Source: an archaeon (GTDB lineage: Archaea; Nanobdellota; Nanobdellia; Woesearchaeales; ARS49). Taken from it: a stretch of DNA of 8,526 nt. The stretch is taken from positions 1 to 8,526 of the forward strand of contig JACRAI010000128.1 of the NCBI GenBank assembly GCA_016213425.1. The letters are read 5' to 3'. A model generated the notes under the pieces. It searched no databases. It was not told the DNA's origin and was given only the letters and a program-made list of their open reading frames with translations. A program made the translations under genes and the position numbers. Each line of letters begins with the position of its first letter. Position 1 is the stretch's first letter. Positions 5,291 to 8,526 of the stretch are shown in pieces.

Positions 5291-5295
5291 CCCCC
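5291..5295 (-). promoter_or_regulatory. Shine-Dalgarno sequence of the surface protein gene
   Basis: GGGGG on the minus strand, nine bases before the ATG at 5281, can pair with the CCUCC of 16S rRNA with one G-U pair. Unlike most first genes in the window, this mRNA appears to have a leader. That leader may contain a weak hairpin, TAACTT/AAGTTA (5301-5328). Confidence 0.5.
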
Positions 5296-5345
5296 GACTA
5301 TAACTTGTGAAAAATTTGTTTTAAGTTATTACATGAAAAGACCAC

Positions 5346-5364
5346 TTATATTTAAAGGTTTCGT
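5346..5364 (-). promoter_or_regulatory. BRE and TATA box of the surface protein gene
   Basis: On the minus strand ACGAAACC (5357-5364) precedes TTTAAATATAA (5346-5356). The BRE core ACGAAAC is the same as at 2815-2821. Initiation about 26 bases downstream would be near 5325, giving a leader of roughly 44 bases. Confidence 0.65.
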
Positions 5365-5514
5365 TCATGTTGTTACTCAAGAGGAGATAACAAGGTTACT
5401 TATTTCATAAGAGTTAAAAACTATTTGGTTGATTAGGAGAAAAAAATTATTTTCTCAGTATTTCTCACTTCAAACTCCAAACAAAGAACCTAAAACTACA
5501 AACTTCAAGATAAT

Positions 5515-5554
5515 AGAAAACGACATAAATTAATTATGAATTATGTCGTTTTCT
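5515..5554. repeat. Perfect 14-bp inverted repeat with 12-base loop
   Basis: AGAAAACGACATAA (5515-5528) is repeated as its exact reverse complement at 5541-5554. The 12-base loop is AT-rich. No T-run follows on either strand, so it is not an ordinary terminator. It lies about 60-100 bases upstream of the aIF5B TATA box. Options are an operator for a dimeric regulator, a small structured RNA, or a remnant of a short mobile element or genome-wide repeat. Confidence 0.6.
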
Positions 5555-5556
5555 GA

Positions 5557-5602
5557 ATAGTAAGCGATATAGTTAATATAACTAATTTCTGTCGCTCACT
5601 AT
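5557..5602. repeat. Compound inverted repeat (10/11 bp outer arms, 6-bp inner hairpin)
   Basis: Outer arms ATAGTAAGCGA (5557-5567) and TCGCTCACTAT (5592-5602) pair at ten of eleven positions. Inside them TAGTTA (5570-5575) and TAACTA (5579-5584) form a perfect three-base-loop hairpin. The structure begins two bases after the 14-bp inverted repeat and ends ten bases before the aIF5B TATA box. Confidence 0.5.
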
Positions 5603-5612
5603 AACTGCAATA

Positions 5613-5620
5613 TTTATAAA
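5613..5620 (+). promoter_or_regulatory. TATA box of the aIF5B-PUA operon
   Basis: TTTATAAA is centred 29-30 bases before the ATG at 5646 but only 20-21 bases before the ATG at 5637. The other leaderless genes here have 25-28, so 5646 is the better start. The BRE region is not a good match to consensus. Confidence 0.6.
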
Positions 5621-5645
5621 ATAAAGAGTTTTTTCTATGAATAAG

Positions 5646-7394
5646 ATGCTCAGACAACCAATAGTATCAGTTTTAGGTCACGTCGACCACGGTAAAACAT
5701 TATTGTTAGATAAAATTAGAGGAACTGCAATAGTTAAAAAAGAAGCCGGAGGAATCACACAAGCAATAGGAGCATCAATCATACCCATAGGTACAATAAA
5801 AAGTATTTGCGGTGATTTGCTTAAATCTATAAAAAATTTAAACATTCCAGGACTATTATTTATAGATACGCCAGGCCACGCAGCATTTGTTAATTTAAGA
5901 AAAAGAGGAGGAAACCTTGCTGATATTGCTGTGCTAGTTATTGATGTGAAAGAAGGTTTAATGCCTCAAACTCTTGAGAGTATTGAGATACTAAGATCTT
6001 ACAAAACTCCTTTTATTATTGCTGCCAACAAAATAGATTTAATTCAAGGATGGAAAAAACAAAATGAATTATTGTTAAAAAACATCGAGGCACAATATCC
6101 TCAAACACAACAAGCTTTAGATACAAAACTTTACGAAATTGTAGGAAAAATATACGAGATAGGATTGCAAGCTGATCGTTTTGATCGAGTGGAGGATTTC
6201 ACTAAACAAATAGCGATAGTTCCTATAAGTGCTTTAACTGGTGAAGGAATAAAAGAATTATTGATGGTGTTAACTGGTCTTGCACAAAAATTTTTAGAGC
6301 AAAATCTTCAAGTCAACATGGAAAGTCCTGCTAAAGGAACTGTTTTAGAAGTTAAAGAACAAAAAGGTTTAGGAAAAGTTCTTGATGTAATAATTTACGA
6401 TGGAGTTCTTAAAGTCGGAGATCAAGTTATCATAGGAGGATTAGGTACGCCGGTAATTACTAAAGTAAAATTATTGTTTGAACCAGAACCTCACACAGAA
6501 ATGAGGATTGAAAAAAAAGCGTTCAAGAGTGTGAAACACGTCAATGCATCTACAGGGGTCAGAGTTGTAGCTCCAGATATTGATAACGTGATTGGAGGAA
6601 TGCCTCTTCAAGTAGTAAAAAATGATTTAGAAGAATTAAAAGAAAAAGTAATGCAAGAAATTGAAGGGGTAATGTTTGAAAGCGAAGAAGAAGGAATAAT
6701 AATCAAAGCAGACACTTTAGGAAGTCTAGAAGCCATGATGTTTTTATTAAAAGAAAAAAATGTTCCAGTAAAAAAAGCTAGCATAGGGCCAGTCAACAAA
6801 AAAGATGTTATAGATGCTGAAGGTTTGAAAGAAAAAAACCCTTTAAACGGAGTAATTTTAGGATTTAACATTCCTCCTCCAGATGAAAAAATAATTTCTA
6901 TTAAAGTAATAATTCATGATGTTATCTATAAAGTAATAGAAGACTATGAAGCTTGGGTTGAAGGCCAAAAGAAGAATTTAGAAACGCAAGCTTTAGAAAG
7001 CTTAACTAAACCTTGCAAGATAGAATTGTTAAAAGGGTACACTTTCAGACAAAGCAATCCTGCAGTAATAGGATGTAATATCTTATTAGGAACACTAGAA
7101 TCAAATATTTCTCTAATAAATCTTCAAGGCAAAGAAATAACTTCTGTCAAAGCAATACAAAAAGAACAAGAAACAGTTGAGAAAGCAGAAAAAAATGATC
7201 AATTAGCAGTATCATTAACGGGAGTAATTATTGGTAGACAAATAAAAGAAGGAGATATATTATATTCTGCGATAAGTGAAGAAGAATTTAGAAAGTACAA
7301 AGACAATAAAGGTTTGCTAAGAGCAGACTATAAAGAAGCACTTAAAGAAATAGCAAACATAATGAGAGAACATAATCCTGTCTGGGGAGTTTAA
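5646..7394 (+). CDS. infB: Translation initiation factor aIF5B (archaeal IF-2 homologue)
   Basis: A ribosome-dependent GTPase that promotes subunit joining and initiator-tRNA positioning. Numbered from the alternative start at 5637, G1 is GHVDHGKT (14-21), switch I is GGITQAIGA (38-46), G3 is DTPGH (77-81), G4 is NKID (131-134) and G5 is SAL (198-200). Domain II follows (about 225-335), then domain III around IIIKADTLGSLEAM, then domain IV, ending in NPVWGV as in archaeal/eukaryotic IF5B. The length of about 582 residues is normal for aIF5B, lacks the long N-terminal extensions of bacterial IF-2 and eukaryotic eIF5B, and has no intein. The residue after GKT is Leu21+1 (GKTLLLDKIR) where GKTTLLDKIR is usual; the P-loop itself is intact. 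The ATG at 5646 is chosen over 5637 from TATA spacing. The stop overlaps the next start (TAATG). Confidence 0.95.
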   Translation: MLRQPIVSVLGHVDHGKTLLLDKIRGTAIVKKEAGGITQAIGASIIPIGTIKSICGDLLKSIKNLNIPGLLFIDTPGHAAFVNLRKRGGNLADIAVLVIDVKEGLMPQTLESIEILRSYKTPFIIAANKIDLIQGWKKQNELLLKNIEAQYPQTQQALDTKLYEIVGKIYEIGLQADRFDRVEDFTKQIAIVPISALTGEGIKELLMVLTGLAQKFLEQNLQVNMESPAKGTVLEVKEQKGLGKVLDVIIYDGVLKVGDQVIIGGLGTPVITKVKLLFEPEPHTEMRIEKKAFKSVKHVNASTGVRVVAPDIDNVIGGMPLQVVKNDLEELKEKVMQEIEGVMFESEEEGIIIKADTLGSLEAMMFLLKEKNVPVKKASIGPVNKKDVIDAEGLKEKNPLNGVILGFNIPPPDEKIISIKVIIHDVIYKVIEDYEAWVEGQKKNLETQALESLTKPCKIELLKGYTFRQSNPAVIGCNILLGTLESNISLINLQGKEITSVKAIQKEQETVEKAEKNDQLAVSLTGVIIGRQIKEGDILYSAISEEEFRKYKDNKGLLRADYKEALKEIANIMREHNPVWGV

Positions 7395-7837
7395 TGGATT
7401 TTTTAAAAAATAAAGAAGCAAAAGAAATAGTAAAATCTATTGAAAAGCAATGGGGCGCTAAGCTAGACTGGACCGATAAATATTTTTTTATAATTAATAA
7501 TAAAGAGAAGTTATTCATTGTAAACAAAGAAATAAGCAGTATAGAGTTTGAAAAATTAAGAATAGATAAATTAGGTTTATACGTTGCAGAAATAAAAGAT
7601 CATCATATCAGGCTAAGTATTGAAGGCAGTCAAATGATAGGTCCTTTAGCCAAAAAAAATTTAGTTGAACTTGATGAAGATCAAATGAATTCTTGGATGC
7701 AAGGAAAAGATTTAGACATTAAAGGAGATTATTCTGGGTTTGTAATATTAAAACACGAAAAAGACTATTTAGGCACAGGAAGATATTCTGAAGGGAAAAT
7801 TTTTAATCACGTACCAAAAAGTCGAAGAATACACTGA
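7394..7837 (+). CDS. PUA-domain RNA-binding protein, NOL1/NOP2-associated type (COG3270-like)
   Basis: 147 residues. The N-terminal half (1-70) is a pre-PUA-like alpha/beta region with KLRIDKLGLYVAEI and RLSIEGSQMIG. The C-terminal half (about 75-147) is a PUA domain: LVELDEDQMNSWMQGKDLD, then GFVILKHEKDYLGTGRYSEG, then KIFNHVPKSRRI. The last segment is the signature of the PUA domain otherwise fused to RsmF/NOL1-type rRNA cytosine methyltransferases. Here it stands alone without a methyltransferase domain, as in many archaea. It probably binds rRNA or tRNA during ribosome assembly or modification. The start overlaps the aIF5B stop by one base, and GGGGAG at 7384-7389 inside the aIF5B 3' end can serve as ribosome site, so the two are translationally coupled. 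Nip7 is a related alternative. Confidence 0.82.
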   Translation: MDFLKNKEAKEIVKSIEKQWGAKLDWTDKYFFIINNKEKLFIVNKEISSIEFEKLRIDKLGLYVAEIKDHHIRLSIEGSQMIGPLAKKNLVELDEDQMNSWMQGKDLDIKGDYSGFVILKHEKDYLGTGRYSEGKIFNHVPKSRRIH

Positions 7838-7861
7838 GATTATTTCTGTTTACACACATTT

Positions 7862-7900
7862 TGTAGCCCCCAAACGTAACATTTAAATATATGTAGCCCC
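7862..7900 (+). repeat. Direct repeats TGTAGCCCC flanking the Fic gene TATA box
   Basis: TGTAGCCCC occurs at 7862-7870 and again at 7892-7900, exactly 30 bases apart, with related continuations (CAAACGTAA and AAGTAAG). The copies bracket the TATA box at 7882-7892, about three helical turns apart on one DNA face. They are conspicuously G/C-rich within an AT-rich gap. This suggests operator sites for a repressor. Confidence 0.5.
7882..7892 (+). promoter_or_regulatory. TATA box of the Fic gene
   Basis: TTTAAATATAT is centred 25 bases before the ATG at 7912, predicting a leaderless transcript. It sits between the two TGTAGCCCC repeats. Confidence 0.6.
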
Positions 7901-7911
7901 AAGTAAGTGAT

Positions 7912-8526
7912 ATGGTGTACTTAGAGAAGATAAATACAAATGGAAAAGAATATTATAGATTAGTTATCACTATACGAAAAGGTAATAGAATAACCCATAA
8001 AAGAAAATATTTAGGCGCCACTTTACCTCCAAAAGAAAGGATAGATCAATTAAAGAAAGAATTTATTCAAGAAATAAACAAACAAAAATACAAATACATA
8101 CCGCTAAGAGATGTAGAAGAAATAGAGAACAAAAAAATAAAATACGTTGACAATCTCAAAAGTCTAACTCATTCAGAAAAAGACCAACAATTAAAAGAAT
8201 TCATAATAAGATTCACTTATGATAGCAGTAAATTATCTGGAGTGGACATAACATTAAGACAAACATTCTTGATATTAAAAGAAGGAATAGTTCCAGACAA
8301 TATTAAGAACTTGAAAACTATTAAAGAACTTGAAAATCATCAAAAAGGCATACTTGCAATAACAAAATATAAAGGTACACTAAACTTAAAATTTATTAAA
8401 AAATTACATAAAATTTTGTTATTAAGTGTTAATGATGAAATCGCAGGGAAAACAAGAGATGAATTAAAAAAATCACTAGAAACCTATAATCTAAGATTTA
8501 AAGTTTTGCAATTTCCATCCTATGAA
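7912..8526 (+). CDS. Fic-family protein (partial, N-terminal 205 residues)
   Basis: The reading frame from ATG 7912 stays open to the window end. Residues 1-36 (MVYLEKINTNGKEYYRLV, then HKRKYLG) form a basic beta-rich module often seen at the start of archaeal Fic proteins. A charged helical linker (40-95) follows. Residues 101-127 (FTYDSSKLSGVDITLRQTF, then LKEGIVP) match the Fic N-terminal helix that normally carries the inhibitory (S/T)xxxE(G/N) motif. Here it reads Ser105-x-x-x-Ser109-Gly110, so the inhibitory Glu is Ser. ELENHQKGI, LNLKFIKKLHKILL and AGKTRDE match the Fic core up to the substrate flap. The catalytic HxFxxGNGR should lie just past the edge and cannot be checked. Fic enzymes transfer AMP or other phosphate-containing groups to proteins and often act as toxins or stress modifiers. 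Intact and active status is unknown. Confidence 0.75.
   Translation, partial: MVYLEKINTNGKEYYRLVITIRKGNRITHKRKYLGATLPPKERIDQLKKEFIQEINKQKYKYIPLRDVEEIENKKIKYVDNLKSLTHSEKDQQLKEFIIRFTYDSSKLSGVDITLRQTFLILKEGIVPDNIKNLKTIKELENHQKGILAITKYKGTLNLKFIKKLHKILLLSVNDEIAGKTRDELKKSLETYNLRFKVLQFPSYE

Larger units (their letters stand above)
5282..5645. other. Intergenic region between the surface protein and aIF5B genes
   Basis: This is the only gap longer than 300 bases. It holds the leader, ribosome site and promoter of the surface protein (5291-5364), a 7-bp inverted repeat GAGAAAA/TTTTCTC (5437-5456), a G-poor stretch with no visible frame (about 5457-5510), a perfect 14-bp inverted repeat (5515-5554), an imperfect compound inverted repeat (5557-5602) and the aIF5B TATA box (5613-5620). 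No coding frame or tRNA is visible. I looked for box C/D guide-RNA motifs and found no convincing C box. Confidence 0.6.

Noticed and set aside
5515..5554. Intrinsic terminator reading of the 14-bp inverted repeat
   Set aside because: No T-run follows on either strand, no gene ends there, and archaeal terminators usually do not need a hairpin.
5515..5560. Box C/D guide RNA in the gap before aIF5B
   Set aside because: A CTGA is present at 5553-5556, but no convincing RTGATGA C box precedes it at the required spacing.
6608..7527. Minus-strand frames at 6608-6871 and 7342-7527
   Set aside because: They lie antisense within or across the well-supported aIF5B and PUA genes.

Overview
The window looks like part of the chromosome of an AT-rich archaeon, most likely a small-genome DPANN lineage of the Woesearchaeota/Pacearchaeota kind. 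The evidence is an archaeal/eukaryotic-type initiation factor (aIF5B) followed by an archaeal PUA protein, TATA boxes about 25-29 bases ahead of most first-gene start codons (leaderless transcription), two promoters with a BRE-like ACGAAAC, a type II tRNA-Ser with no encoded CCA, and a CARDB-type surface protein with a C-terminal membrane anchor. The phylum is inferred from gene style, not from a marker search.

Layout. Bases 1-1098 (minus strand) hold a two-gene unit: a Cas4/RecB-like PD-(D/E)XK nuclease, then an ATP-dependent ligase that runs off the left edge. Divergent from it, 1244-1852 encodes a proteasome-like Ntn-hydrolase candidate whose second residue is Thr. A membrane-anchored protein with a LURP-one/Tubby-like repeat domain follows on the minus strand (1871-2782). 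Next come an unrecognised 154-residue protein (2888-3352, plus), a MazG-like pyrophosphohydrolase (3349-3846, minus) and tRNA-Ser(CGA) (3906-3987, plus). A single palindromic TATA box lies between the last two and is placed to serve both. A small 69-residue protein and a surface protein lie on the minus strand at 3999-5281.

The gap at about 5282-5645 carries divergent promoters and three inverted repeats. After it come aIF5B (5646-7394) and, overlapping by one base, a PUA-domain RNA-binding protein (7394-7837), a translation/ribosome-biogenesis pair. The right edge holds the N-terminal 205 residues of a Fic-family protein. Its TATA box is flanked by two copies of TGTAGCCCC, and its inhibitory motif appears to have Ser in place of the usual Glu.

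How the genes relate: the window is mostly short, individually promoted units rather than one pathway. The two convincing operons are nuclease-ligase (DNA processing or repair) and aIF5B-PUA (translation). First genes appear leaderless, while internal genes and the surface protein have Shine-Dalgarno sequences. This contrast was used to choose starts. No complete defence system, CRISPR array or insertion sequence is visible. The least ordinary items are the nuclease-ligase pair, the Ntn-hydrolase candidate, the shared TATA box, the inverted-repeat gap and the Fic gene with its operator-like repeats.
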